A stretch of DNA of 64,000 nucleotides from Gambelia wislizenii (GCA_030847615.1 JAUMIR010000001.1:290062187-290126186), one strand, 5' to 3'; positions 1 through 10,257 are shown, counted from the first letter of the stretch. A program made the numbers and translations. The notes: generated by a model not told the origin, from the letters alone.

Positions 1-630
1 TTTCCTTAGTTATCTCTTGCCCTGTACTATGAGATCTCAGAAACTGTACAGGTGAACTGAATTAACATAACAAAAAAAATTCCAACAAACTAAAATATAT
101 TAGACATAGCAAACAATTTAACAAAACAGTTCAAAAGGTTAAATCATTTAAAACTATGCTTATGTGCATTTTGGAAATGTATTTCTTTACAATATAGGAT
201 GTTACAATACAGGTGGAAAAAATATGTAAAACAGTAAGTAGCACCAAGTTAAAAAATATTAATAATTCCATTATATTTTTACAAACATATGAAACAGTTT
301 TAAAGCAATAATTAACAGTTTGTCCAAGCTTTACTGTAGCAGTTTTTTTTTTTAAGGATATATACATAGTCTTTAAAGTCTTGTGGAAAAGCAGGGGAAC
401 AGTGTCTTACTCCAAAAAGTCTTGTCTCCAGAATGCTGTATTCATTGTTTGATACCTTTTGACATGGCACTTCTATTCCGAGCTACACCATTAGCAGCTC
501 CCTCACACAGTCCTGAAGGTGAGTATAAACTAACAAAGAGATCCTGATAATTTATTTATAAAAAGAAAGTAGCAATTAACCATCTTACCACTAACACAAC
601 CTCACCAAGGTGTGTCTCCACTGTGAATCA
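1..630. other. AT-rich unassigned sequence
   Basis: AT-rich DNA with poly-A and poly-T runs. The only open frame of any length is about 78 codons and is of low complexity. I see no repeat family, exon or RNA gene in it. Confidence 0.5.
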
Positions 631-753
631 ACTGAAGACAGGGCCGGTTTAAGGAATTTTGGGGGGCCCTGCAATGCTTTACTTTGGAGGCCCCATATGT
701 TTATCTCAGATCAATATAACCTAACCTATTCACCGTACAGGATGTTCAGATTA

Positions 754-989
754 TAGTAGGACCCCCGTATCGATGGATTCATTATCCATGGAACACAAGA
801 CAGCACACCTACCATAGAGTCTTCCTAGAAAATGTGTCTTCCCTAGCCCTTTTCTAGGCCCTCCAAGGCAACTCTATGGTATTTTAAACCAGAAGTCCCA
901 TTATTTTCAATGGCGTTCACTATTATTCATGGTTTTCAGAATCCACGCCCTCCCCGAACCGATCCCCAGTGGATAAGAGGGGCCTACTG
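754..989. mobile_element. Tigger/MER2-like non-autonomous DNA element
   Basis: The ends are inverted: AGTAGGACCCCC on the left and the complement of GGGGCCTACTG on the right. TA dinucleotides lie at 752-753 and 990-991, as expected for a Tc1/mariner-type target duplication. The phrases 'ATCCATGG' and 'TTATTCATGG' inside resemble the element at 10053-10257. At about 236 bp it encodes no protein. It is nested in the hAT element at 639-2102. The first base of the left end appears mutated from C to T. Confidence 0.55.
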
Positions 990-1112
990 TATTACATAAT
1001 TTGCCACCAATAATTTAGTTTAAAAACTATATTATAGGCACTAACATAATATTTTTTGTTTATTAGCAATTAATGTAATGGTGTAGATTTCCTCAAAGAA
1101 AAGAAAGAGTAG

Positions 1113-1615
1113 ACTACAAGCGAAACATGAGTTAGCAGTGTGATGCAGCAGCAAAAAATGCCAATGCAATTCTAGGCTGCATTAATAGTGTCTAGATCAA
1201 GGGAAGTAATAGTATCACTCCATTCTGCTTTGGTCAGACCTCACCTGGAATACCGTTTCCAATGCTGGGCACAAGAAAGATACTGAGAAGGATGGTGGGA
1301 GTTCTGGAAGCCATTATGCCCTATGAGGAACGGCTTAGGGAGCTGGGTATGCTTAGCCTGGAGAAGAGAAGGTTGAGAGGTGACATGATAGCCATGTTTA
1401 AATATTTGAAGGGATGTCATATTGAGGAAGGAGCAAGCTTGTTTTCTGCTGCTCCAGAGACTAGGACACAGAGCCATGGGTTCAAACTACAGGAAAAGAA
1501 ATTCCACCTGTCAAAACCTCCTGACAGTAAGAGCTGTTTGGAAGTGGAATACACTGCCTTGGAGTGTGGTGGAGTCTCTTTCTTTGGGTTTTTTTTAAAC
1601 ATAGGTTGGATGGCT
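1113..1615 (+). mobile_element. CR1 LINE fragment (3' part of RT ORF)
   Basis: Translation in shifting frames gives CR1 reverse-transcriptase C-terminal phrases such as [28 protein letters not shown] and LFSAAPETR. The same phrases occur in the CR1 copies at 30.5-31.4 kb and 46.7-47.6 kb. The fragment is truncated at both ends and lacks the (ATTCTATG)n tail. Frameshifts and altered bases show it is dead. It lies inside the hAT element. Confidence 0.8.
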
Positions 1616-1714
1616 GAAGAAGACCAAGGGGGAAAGGGAGGGGAGAGGAACCAAGACATGTTAAAAGCAGCTGGGAAAATGGGCTGGAGGGGATCTATGT
1701 GCAAGGAAGGAAAG

Positions 1715-1716
<2 letters not shown>

Positions 1717-1764
<48 letters not shown>
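1717..1764. repeat. (AAAG)n microsatellite
   Basis: About a dozen AAAG units in direct tandem. The run is translated as KERKKERKK within a chance open frame of 222 codons at 1262-1930. Confidence 0.95.
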
Positions 1765-2481
1765 AGCCCTTTCTGAGGGAGACGACCCTCAAATTCCCTG
1801 TCTCTCTCTCACACACACACTCAACCTCTCCAAGTGCCTCTCCCTCCAGCTTCTGCCACGGAGGGCTGCTGTTTCTTTCTCTTTCTCTTTCTCTTTAGTT
1901 TTGAAGAGGCTGTTTTGTTTGTTTTTTTAAAAAAGCCAGCAGGAGGTTTTTGGAGGAGGAGGGGAAGAGGGGGCTCCTCCCGGCTGTTCCTTCGTCATAT
2001 TAAGGAGGCCAACACGGGGCCCTCTCTTAGACCTCAGGGCCACCTCTTGACCTCTGGGCCCCCTGCCAATGCTGATTTGGCAGACAGGTTAAACCGGCCT
2101 TGACTGAAGATGTGCTCGTGGGGCATTTAAAATCACACTGGAGTCTTCCAGCTTCTCATGGCAATAAATAAAGTGAGATGCTCACAGAATCAATAATGCA
2201 AATGTTACACACTGGAAGACTTAGCATATCAAAGTCAGCCACCGTTTATCCAACTACTCTAACCAACTTGCATTGTACAACTTATCCCAGAAGATGTTCA
2301 TGAAAACATCCCTCTAAAAACTCTTCAAGGAAAAACTGCCCTCAGCAACCCCCCCCCACAAGCTTGGAAATAATGAGCTACAAGTAACATTGCTACCTGT
2401 AGTGATTTGCCACCAAACAAAACAAAACCTGAGAGCAGAATTAAATTGCATTTCAAAAGTAATACAATGAATGGAAACTAG

Positions 2482-2890
2482 CAGCTTGTATATACTGGCC
2501 AGAATACCCCACATTCTGGCCGGAGTATTCTGGCCCTAAAGAAGACCCAGATCTTCCCACCCCAATTACTGCAATGAGACAGCCAGAAGTACGCACACAC
2601 ACACTAGGTTCTATCAGTGGGCACCTCAGGTGCTGTTGCGCGTTGCTCTATCTGAAGCCAGGAAGGAAGCCCTCAGCATGTGATCAAGACAGGTCACATG
2701 CAGGGAGCCTTGATCACATGCTGGCGGCCTCCTTTCTAGCTTCAGAGTATTACCAGTGGTGGCAGTGATACAGGCTGGCGTGCAGGCACAGACTCCTGCA
2801 TTCCCACACCAGACCCATTCGGGTTTTCCTGCATGACATGGGTTTTCCTGGCAGTTATTTTGAAACATTTCAAAAGGTTTTACCCTGGCT
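2482..2890. mobile_element. MITE fragment related to the element at 57372-57857
   Basis: It shares ACTGGCCAGAATAC, a TTGCGCGTTGCTCTATCTGAA-like block (versus TTGC..TCTCTGAAGCCAG) and the GATCA..GGCGGCCTC.. order with the intact copy at 57372-57857. The right terminal repeat is not visible, so the right boundary is approximate. No coding capacity is seen. Confidence 0.55.
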
Positions 2891-2899
2891 TGAGATTGT

Positions 2900-3620
2900 T
2901 TTTGGCTCCTGCTGGGGACTGAGTGTCCTATCATCCCCTGAAAACTTCAGTGTGGAAGAAGTAGCATTCTTTAGTATCTTTTTGAAGTTACATTTAGAGG
3001 ACATTTAGGGCAATTTTACAGGATTTTTTCCAGATTTTATACGTCACTCTTAATCAATCCACAGGGTTCCTTTTTTTTCCAAAAAAAAAAAAAAAAGGTA
3101 ACAAAAAGTAATGTGCAATGTAAGGAATAATGCAAAAAGTTACTTTTTCCGTTTGGAAAGACATAATGACATTCAATTATTTTTGTTAAAAAATCCATAA
3201 TGAATCATGGGAACGGCTTGTTGAAAATAACTTTCCAAACTTTGGGGGTTTCCCCCCACGATGTTGACTAAAAACAGCTTTCTTCTTAAAAGATAATCAG
3301 ATGCTGGGGAACACACCAAAAAAATCGCATTCCAAACCACGTCACATCAGATCACTGAAAGAACAGAAAGGGAACAGAAAGTGAGATGCCGCATCCTTCA
3401 GCCGTTCCGCTGCTGTGAACAAGGCTTCCCTTTGGTATTGACGGAGAGAAGCCGCTAATAAAAAGGGATACCTTACTGATGCCCGCGCTCTACCCCCAGA
3501 ACGCTGGAGGACATCGATGTCTGGTAAGCGTCCTGTTCTTCTAGTTATTTTCTAATGTAGTTTTGGCTGTGTCTGATAATCTAGTCGTGGTTTTAAAATT
3601 TGCATCTTCAGCTTATTTAT
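2900..3620. other. Unassigned sequence with an exon-like GC-rich patch
   Basis: No repeat family is recognised. The stretch 3385-3520 is richer in GC and CpG than its surroundings and is followed by GGTAAGCG at 3520-3527, which matches a vertebrate splice donor. A first untranslated exon is conceivable, but no matching coding exon is seen, so no gene is called. Confidence 0.25.
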
Positions 3621-3667
3621 TTGAATCATCTATATATATATAATTCTCTTGGGTATGTTGCCATTTC

Positions 3668-3740
3668 CAGTGTGCTGATTGGCTGTTTAGGAAACTGACC
3701 AACCAAACAAAGCTTGGTTGGGCAGCCAATCAGCACACTG
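3668..3740. repeat. 18-bp perfect inverted repeat
   Basis: CAGTGTGCTGATTGGCTG (3668-3685) is exactly complementary to 3723-3740, with a 37-bp spacer. The arms contain ATTGG/CCAAT. It can fold into a strong hairpin and lies just before the G-rich minisatellite. Confidence 0.9.
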
Positions 3741-3799
3741 TGGGCAGGAACATGTGGACCTTTAGGGCAGAGGAGGTGTGAGTAGCTCATGTGTGTGTG

Positions 3800-4410
3800 C
3801 ATGCACAATGTGTAGAGGGGGGAGGGCGGCATGGGGCGCAGGGAGGGCAGCGTGTGGGGAAGGTGACAGGGGTGTGTGGGGGGGTGCGGGCACAGGGGGA
3901 CAGTGTGGGGTGGGGGAATTCGGGGAGGGTGGCATGGGTGTGGAATAGTGCTGCGAGAGTGGCGCGAGTTTGGGGAGAGCGTGGGGGAATGCGGGGATGG
4001 TGGCGCAGGGACAGTGCCATGAATGCAGGGGATGGTGGTAGGAGGGCAGCGGGGCATGAGGGAATGCGTGGAGGGCGGCACAGGGAGTGTGGTGCAGGCA
4101 GGGGGCAGCGCAGGCAGGGGGAGGGTGTGGGGGACGCAGGGAGGGCTTCAGGGGAAGGCAGGGAGGGCGGTGCAGGGCATGAGGGGGCTGTGCGGGTGCA
4201 GGTGAATGTGGGGAGGGAGGCACAGGGAGGGCCGCGTGAGGGTGGCGCGGGTTTGGGTAGGGCATGGAGGAACGTGGGGAGGGTGGCACAAGGGCAGCAG
4301 GGGAGTGGGGAGGGCACAGGGGAACGCAGGGAGGGTGGCACAGGTGCAGGGGGTGGCATGGGGAGGGGCATGGGGGAGGCATGTGTACCGCCAGGAGGGT
4401 TTGTAGCATG
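3800..4410. repeat. G-rich minisatellite, degenerate ~30-bp unit
   Basis: Imperfect tandem units around the theme GGGAGGGTGGCACAGG followed by GGGGGAATGCGGG. The + strand is strongly G-rich with many GGG and GGGG runs and almost no C. All frames across it stay open and give glycine/arginine-rich or proline/histidine-rich low-complexity translations. These are artefacts of the repeat. Confidence 0.85.
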
Positions 4411-4479
4411 TGGAGGAGACAGTGTATGTTATTGGGATTTATTTCTAAACTGGGTTTGAGTAACTGACAGCCATTCAAA

Positions 4480-4560
4480 CATTGCTGGACTGCTGTTCCC
4501 ATCAGCCCTAACCAGCATAACCAATGATGAGGGATGATAAGAGATGCAGTAGAGCACAGG
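4480..4560. mobile_element. Fragment of palindromic 'tgttggactacaactccc' MITE
   Basis: GCTGGACTGCTGTTCCCATC, then CCCTAACCAGCATAACCAATGA, resembles one arm of the short palindromic elements seen better at 8585-8695 and 36506-36628. The second arm is decayed. Confidence 0.4.
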
Positions 4561-4835
4561 AGGGAAGCTCACCCACCTGAAGGCCACAGACCCTCCCTCC
4601 CAAACATCTACAACATAAAAGGCAATGGCTGATGCTGGTCCTCTTGAGCTGCAACTACAATAGTCAGGATACAGTGGTCATAAGACCTCTCAGTGCCAAA
4701 CCTTGATACAGGCCCTTTCTCAATGTGTTTTAAATTAAAGTACATCCTTATTGTTGCTTAAGAAAAGTAGTGTTTTAAGGCAGGGCAGTAGCAGCTGGTA
4801 GCTTCTATGTGAGTATTTTTAAAACTCAGCATGTC

Positions 4836-5442
4836 ATCTCTCTCTCTGGCTTTTCTTCGCAGACGAAGATTCAGGAAGGACTCATCCTGCGCTTTCTGCA
4901 AGCGCACTGATGACTAAAAAGGCCAATCTGAGATAAACAAGTCCAGTTGCAGAAAGCACAACAGAAGGTCTCCTTGGGTGATGTTTCCAGGTTGTGATTC
5001 TTTCTGCGTTGTCATTTCTCTTCAAGACTTGTTCGGCGTGAGTTCTCAAATAAGGCTGCAGCATTGTGGATAGTGCGTCTCCAAGCCTCCCGATGTGAGG
5101 CCAGGGCGAACCATTGTTGGTGATCAATTTGGCCAAGCCTGAGATTTTGTTTCAGGGAGTCTTTGCATCGCTTTTTTGGAGCGCCCCTCTTACGCTGACC
5201 CATGGCGAGTTCACCGTAGAGTACTATTTTGGGGAGGCGATGGTCCTCCATCCTAGAAGCGTGCCCTGCCCAGCGCAGCTGTGTTCTCAATATCATGGCC
5301 TCAATGCTGGTGATCCCTGCTTGCTCAAGGACAGCAACATTCGTCACATAGTCAGTCCAGTGTATATTTAGGATTGTGCATATACAGCGCTGATGAAAGC
5401 GTTCAAGGAGTCGTAAGTGGTGGTGATAGGTGACCCATGTTT
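4836..5442 (-). mobile_element. Endonuclease/RT LINE, 5'-truncated 3' end (copy A)
   Basis: The minus strand encodes the C-terminal part of the 1052-codon LINE protein of 49093-52251. Visible phrases are RMEDHRLPKIVLYGELAMG, QRKRGAPKK and HREAWRRTIHNAAALFENS, split between two frames by indels. The 3' end has the family hairpin (4855-4868) and an AG tail (CT on the + strand, 4836-4847). Homology stops abruptly at about 5442, as expected from 5' truncation during target-primed reverse transcription. Confidence 0.9.
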
Positions 5443-6558
5443 AAGGGGGCATCAATGGAGACGTCAGCGTGGACTTCAGGGGGGAAATGTTAGATTTTAG
5501 TGGTATTTTTAATATTATCTCTATAGACCAAAACATCTCATTTATTTGTACAATTCCACAGGAAGCAGTTTCCTTTTATTTCAGCAAGAGAAAAGAATCA
5601 GTCCCAAGTGTTTCCAGCAGTCACTGGATGGTGTGACAGCCCGTTAATCAGCTCTCTCAGCCAGTTGCTTAGAAGGCAGAAGACAAATCTAACAAGCACA
5701 GCATGGACATTGCGGTTGTGTTCCTTTATAGGAAATTAATAACCATTAATAGTGAACATCAGCTTTGTAACCAATTCAGACTGGTATGTGAATCTAGGAC
5801 ACTCAGAATGTGCCTGGATATGGTAATTGGCCAGGCTATTAATATCATTTGACCTGCTGCAAGAACAAAAGTTTAGTCAGAAATGAATGGAGCTGTATCC
5901 CAAAGGAGAAATCTGGCCATAGATGCCTATTTGTTCCTTTAGCCTGCTTTTTGCAAGAGAAAAATATGAGCTAGTTTAGAAGTAACAAGGAACCATGTTT
6001 CTTGCTCTCTGTAGGACACTGTATGTTTGAGTCATTTTCAGAGCTTTGAAAAGATCCTTTTGACTACAATTCCCAAAATACCTAGCCAGACTTCTCCCTG
6101 ACCATTCTGGCTAGAGACTCTGAGTCAAAAAGGAATTTTGTATTAAAATACCCATAAAAATTGAATCCTTGTTTCTGGAGGCTTGCAGAAAAGGTACCTT
6201 TTCCCCTTTTCTGTCTGAAGAAGGAAAGTCCAGGAGAACTAAGGGACACAAACACAACTTGAAGGTGCATTTGGCCCAGGGGCCACAGTTTACATCCACA
6301 CTTGTTTTAGATCAATAGATGCCCAAAGCTGAAACCTGGTGAGCCTGTTTACAACTATTTCACAAAGGTGCCCCTTTCTGATGACACCATCCTGCTAAAC
6401 AGAAGTAATAGTGAAATTCTAAACCACACTACAGCAAAAATATATATATATATATATTCAAGCAGGCAGCAGACTGGCTGCTGATGGGCTTTTTAAATGG
6501 GAGACTGGCTGAACTTTTTCCCACTATGCTTTAAATTACTTTTAATTTGGTTTAACTG
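5443..6558. other. Unassigned sequence
   Basis: No repeat, exon or RNA gene is recognised. A (TA)n tract lies at about 6440-6458. Confidence 0.5.
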
Positions 6559-6560
6559 TA

Positions 6561-6793
6561 CAGTTGTCCCTCCGTATCCACGGATTTGGTATTCACGGAT
6601 TTAAGTATTCAACAGCTTGAAAACATTCTTTAAAAAATAATAATCCGAAAAGCAAACCTTGATTTTGCCATCTTATATAAGGGACACCATTTGGCTATGC
6701 CATTGCATATAATGTGGGACTTGAGTAGTCACGGATTTTGGTATCCACGGGGGGTCTTGGAACCAAACCCCAGTGAACATGAAGGGACAACTG
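6561..6793. mobile_element. Tigger/MER2-like MITE
   Basis: The terminal repeats are CAGTTGTCCCT on the left and AGGGACAACTG on the right, perfect over 11 bp. They are flanked by TA at 6559-6560 and 6794-6795. CCGTATCCACGG near the left end and GGTATCCACGG near the right are typical of MER2-type elements mobilised by pogo/Tigger transposases. At 233 bp it has no coding capacity. Confidence 0.85.
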
Positions 6794-6993
6794 TAATCTG
6801 TTTCATTGTATTTTAATATTACAGTATAACTTGTGGTTTTAGTTGTAGGTAGAGATGTAAAATTTCCAGAAATTTAGAACCCATGGTGGGGTGGGGGATA
6901 CAATCTACCCCCCCTTTTTTTTATTAAAAAAATGGAAATTTTCAGAAAAATGGGAAAATGCCATAGTAGGACCTTTATTGATTGAAAATCATG

Positions 6994-7212
6994 TTGGCTG
7001 CTGCCACACTGCAAAAATGATGAAGTCTGACACCACTTTAACTATCATGGCTCCATCCTATGGAATCCTGGGATTTGTAGTTTGTTGTGGCACCAAAGAG
7101 CCCTCTGACAGAGAAAGATAAAATATCTCACAAAACTACAAATTCCAGGATTTCATAGCATTGAGCCATGGCAGTTAAAGCAGTGTCAAACTGTGTTATG
7201 TCTGCAGTATGG
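6994..7212. mobile_element. Palindromic MITE (GGCTGCTGCCACACTGC family)
   Basis: The left arm begins GGCTGCTGCCACACTGC. The right arm ends GCAGTATGGCAGCAGCC. Inside, CTTTAACTATCATGGCT is mirrored by AGCCATGGCAGTTAAAG, and GGAATCCTGGGATTTGTAG by CTACAAATTCCAGGATT-like sequence in the other orientation. The element is missing from the homologous position in the copy at 17.0-17.7 kb. Related copies are at 41866-42098, 48090-48300 and 59584-59814. Confidence 0.8.
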
Positions 7213-7523
7213 CAGCAGCCTCAGTTACTTTAGGAACATAAAATGTTTTATATATGACTTGGTTTGGGTATAAAATTGTGTGTGATATATTAAAAGTACA
7301 GTTTATTAAGAATATAATTACAAATTGAACTTACTTTTAAAAAATGTTTTTGTTGAAAATAAAGCTACATGAGCCTGCGCTGTTAGGAACACCTGAACTG
7401 TAAAGAACCTCTTTGGTTTTGCCAGCATGAGGAACAAAGTGGGGGGAACCCAATAAAAACAGAAGAAACTGTCAACATAAGTAAAACAGAGAAAAATATT
7501 TTGTCTTCACTAGTTCTCCATAG

Positions 7524-7768
7524 AAGGGCCAGCGTGGTATGGTGGTTTGAGTGTTGGACTATGACTCTGGAGACCAAGGTTTCAATCCCTAGTCAGCCAT
7601 GGAAACCCACTGGGTGACCATGAGCAAGCCACATTCTCTCAGCCTCAGAGGAAGGCAAAGGCAAACCCTCTCTGAACAAATCTTGCCAAGAATACCTCAT
7701 ATATGTTCATCTTAGGGTTGCCATAAGTTAAAAAAAAAACCAACAACTTGAAGGCACATGGCAACAAT
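7524..7768 (+). mobile_element. Sauria-type tRNA-derived SINE
   Basis: It starts with GCCAGCGTGGTATGGTGG and contains a recognisable RNA polymerase III B box, GGTTTCAATCC, at 7578-7588. It continues through GGAAACCCACTGGGTGACC and ends with the CATAAGTT..AACTTGAAGGCAC tail. An exact 11-bp target duplication, GTTCTCCATAG, flanks it at 7513-7523 and 7769-7779. Sauria SINEs are squamate-specific and share their tail with RTE/Bov-B-type LINEs (family knowledge). The A box and the terminal repeat are somewhat decayed. Confidence 0.93.
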
Positions 7769-7852
7769 GTTCTCCATAGCATCAAGCAGACTTAATGCAC
7801 TAATTCCTATTTAAAAAAACTGAGAAAAGGAAACTAGGACCAGGAACTGTAA

Positions 7853-8107
7853 TGGAACACGGAGCAATGGATGCAAGCTCCAGGAACAGAGATTCCACCT
7901 CGACATTAGGAGGAACTTTTTGACAGTAAGAGCTGTTCGGCAGTGGAACACACTCCCTCAGAGCGTGGTGGGGTCTCCTTCCTTGGAGGTCTTCAAAGAG
8001 AGGCTGGATGGCCATCTGTCGGGGATGCTTTGATCTTGATTTCCTGCGTGGCAGGGGGTTGGACTGGATGGCCCTTGTGGGGCAATTCTATGATTCTATG
8101 ATTCTAT
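7853..8107 (+). mobile_element. CR1 LINE 3' end
   Basis: It contains the typical CR1 ending: GCAAGCTCCAGGAACAGAG, GAGCTGTTCGGCAGTGGAAC, then GGCAGGGGGTTGGACTGG, and a tail of repeated ATTCTATG. The boundaries are supported because the flanking element is uninterrupted in its second copy near 17.43 kb. Strongly 5'-truncated; only the last codons and the 3' UTR are present. Confidence 0.9.
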
Positions 8108-8584
8108 GTACATACTGTTACAGAAAAGTCTTCTTCTCACATAGTGTTTAGAAATGATTTTTGTGCTGTATATATGTGAATCTTGTCTTAAACATTTTAG
8201 GCATCAATCTGAAAGAAAATATACCATAATACTGTACATTTCCCCCATTTTTCAAGAGAAGAAAGGCTTCAGAAAAAAATGGAAATATCCCCCCCCAAAA
8301 AAATTTTTTTTCATGTTTTTCCCCAGGCCTTCACATTTCTATTTGCATCGGGGGGGGGGTTAAAATCATGTTGTGGACTAACTTGGGTCCCAGTATTGGG
8401 AGAAAAGCAGGAAATAGATAAACACACTACCTGTGCTGCTTTTCAATTGCTCTTTAGATACCTTCATTCTTACTTCTGTCAACTGCAGATGTCCCTGCCT
8501 GCCTGCCCATCTAAAGGTTCTTGTTCCCACACCATTTATTGGTCAACCTTGCCTTATTCCGGGGGTGTGACTCATGAAGCCCTT

Positions 8585-8695
8585 CAAATGTTGGACTGCA
8601 ACTCCCAACAGCCCTAGCCAGCATATCCTATGGTGAGGAATTCTAAGAGTTGCAGTCCAACAACATCTGGAGAGGCAGATGTTTCCCACCCTTCC
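8585..8695. mobile_element. Short palindromic MITE
   Basis: AAATGTTGGACTGCAACTCC on the left is mirrored by GAGTTGCAGTCCAACAACAT on the right, around a centre of AGCCAGCATATCCTATGG. This is a common reptile and bird foldback repeat with no coding capacity. Confidence 0.75.
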
Positions 8696-8702
8696 AGCTT
8701 AG

Positions 8703-8800
8703 ATCCTTCAGATATTTTAACCTACAAACTCCATCAGCTCCAACTATCAACTATGCTAGCTAGATATAATGGGAGTTGTAGGTAAAAATGTCAGGAAGGA
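8703..8800. mobile_element. Short palindromic MITE, decayed
   Basis: TTTTAACCTACAAACTCCAT mirrors ATGGGAGTTGTAGGTAAAAA around a centre of TATGCTAGCTAGATA. It has the same architecture as the neighbouring element at 8585-8695 but with different arms. Confidence 0.6.
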
Positions 8801-9642
8801 CCCAGGCTGGGGAGGGCAACTTCCAGATTTCCTGCAGTCAGCTCTGCCTCTGCAATGATGTGTGTTACCTGTGTGCAGCTCTGCTTCCTGGGCTCTGGCT
8901 ATACTTTCTTAATGCAATGTTCTTTCTGGTACTGCCACCTTCTGCTCCTCATATGTTTGGCTGTTTACTGGATGATTAACATACAACCACATGCATCGAA
9001 TGAGTCTTCACTGACTGTGGCTAAGAAATAAGTGGCCATTTGATTGCTCTACCTCTGACTAGCATACATTGAGAATTATCCATGTTTTCAACGTGAGTGA
9101 ATGGTGAGCTGGGCAGGTAGCCAAGCTGCTTGGTTCTTTGGGCATTTATATTTTGTGTTTCAACAACAAAATCAAATTCAAAGTGTGTCAAAATGAAAGT
9201 AAACCATGAAAAAATTAAAAACAAGAAGAATCACGAATAAAAAGCAGCATCCTAAAATGTCATCATAAAGAAACATCACAACAGCAGAAGCAAGAACACA
9301 TCAAAGGCTCAAATAAGAAATGGCAGCCATTTTTTTTTAAAAAAAACTGCTTTAAGAGCCATTTAAAAGCCAGCAAAAAGAAGTGATTTTTTTGATTAAT
9401 TTCTTTTGAGAGGTTATTCACCAGTTTGGGTCACATAGCTAGAAAAGCTGTCTTTCTCTCATGTCTCCCAGCCACACCTATGCTGAAGAAGGGACCTTTG
9501 AGGAACACCTCAGAAACATATGGTGGTATATCTTCACTTAGTTTTTAATGGGAGGAAGCCATTTTGAGTGTTAAAAGCCAAAGCCAACACCTTGAATTGA
9601 ACATGAAAACTAACTGGAAGCTAATGAAGTTGCCCTAACATG

Positions 9643-9973
9643 GGACTTTTTCAGATGGTACTTACCGCGCTAGCAGGTCTCGCGAGAGGCACGGCGCTGT
9701 CGCGTGGCAGGAAGTCTGTTTCAGATGCCGCCGGCCCTCTTCCGAAATCATCTGTTTCACTTCCGTGAAGGATTGGAAGCGTCCACGCCATATTTTAATC
9801 ACGGAAGTTGCCCGTGATTAAAATATGGCACGGCTGCTTCCAATCCTTCATGGAAGTGACACTGACGATTTTGGAAGAGGGACGGTGGCATCCAAAACGG
9901 AACCCCTGCTGCGGGACAGCACCATGCCTCTTGAGAGACCTCCTAGCGCGCTAAGTACCGTCTGAAAAAGTCC
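9643..9973. mobile_element. Foldback MITE, 3-bp TSD (GGACTTTTTCAGA ends)
   Basis: The ends are GGACTTTTTCAGA and TCTGAAAAAGTCC (perfect over 13 bp). They are flanked by ATG at 9640-9642 and 9974-9976. Most of the 331 bp forms one long hairpin: GCGCTAG with CTAGCGCGC, then TTCC..TTCACGGAAGTG-type arms, then ATATTTTAATCACGG against CCGTGATTAAAATAT at the centre. It is GC- and CpG-rich compared with its flanks and has no protein. The 3-bp duplication would fit PIF/Harbinger, but the superfamily is not proven. Confidence 0.85.
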
Positions 9974-10052
9974 ATGGTCTGAACTGCCAACTTCAATTGA
10001 TAGCCACATTCTGAACCAATTGAATGCACTTATGCAATCTAACCTGCAAGTA

Positions 10053-10257
10053 CAGTCTGACTCTTGTGTCTGCAGAAACAATATCAGTGGTTTCAGTTAT
10101 CCATGGGACACAAAATGGGGACACATACCATCCTCCAATGCAACTCTATGGTATGTTTTTACTGAAAGTATTTTAATAGGGTTCACTGTTATTCACAGTT
10201 TCTGCTATCCACAGTAAGTCCAGGAACTGAACCCCCACGCATATAGAGGTGTAACTG
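10053..10257. mobile_element. Tigger-like MITE
   Basis: TA flanks lie at 10051-10052 and 10258-10259. The ends are CAGTCTGACTCTTGTGTCTGC and, in complement, CAGTTACACCTCTATATGC. The internal phrases TTATCCATGGGACACAA and TTATTCACAGTTT resemble the element at 754-989. Non-coding. Confidence 0.6.

Larger units (their letters stand above)
639..2102. mobile_element. hAT-type DNA transposon, non-autonomous, with nested insertions
   Basis: The left end reads CAGGGCCGGTTTAA (639-652). The right end is TTAAACCGGCCTTG (2089-2102), whose complement is CAAGGCCGGTTTAA, giving 14-bp terminal inverted repeats with one mismatch. Both ends are flanked by the same 8 bases, ACTGAAGA, at 631-638 and 2103-2110. 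A terminal CAGGG-like repeat with an 8-bp target duplication is the hallmark of the hAT superfamily. No transposase frame is present, so the element must have moved using a transposase from elsewhere. The interior holds a Tigger-like element (754-989), a CR1 fragment (1113-1615) and an AAAG tract. It is therefore either a composite or an old element that collected insertions. Confidence 0.85.
3628..4440 (+). mobile_element. Possible Helitron-like element with internal minisatellite
   Basis: TCTATATATATATAATTCT at 3630-3648 resembles the 5' TC-plus-TATATA start of many animal Helitrons, and it sits between A and T as expected. An inverted repeat and a G-rich minisatellite follow. I cannot identify the terminal hairpin and CTRR end, so both the assignment and the right boundary are inferred. 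It could equally be a simple TA tract next to an unrelated satellite. Confidence 0.3.
6850..8345. mobile_element. Non-autonomous DNA transposon (TAGAGATG ends), copy 1, invaded three times
   Basis: The left end reads TAGAGATGTAAAATTTCC. The right end, read in complement, gives a matching AGAAATGTGAA. Blocks of this element align in order with 17034-17672: the AATTACAAAT..AACTT block, the CATAAGTAAAACAGAGAAAA block, GGACCAGGAACTG, and AAAAGTCTTCTT..ACATAG. The second copy lacks the MITE at 6994-7212, the SINE at 7524-7768 and the CR1 at 7853-8107. Comparison of the two copies therefore dates these as later insertions. No transposase frame is present. The superfamily is uncertain. Confidence 0.7.

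Noticed and set aside
1262..1930. 222-codon plus-strand frame
   Set aside because: It is a read-through of a CR1 fragment and an AAAG microsatellite inside a hAT element.
3626..4502. Overlapping 151-246-codon frames rich in proline, histidine, glycine or arginine
   Set aside because: They are translations of the G-rich minisatellite in every frame on both strands, with no domain and no start context.
7526..7600. tRNA gene
   Set aside because: A B box is present, but the sequence continues as a Sauria SINE and does not close a cloverleaf.
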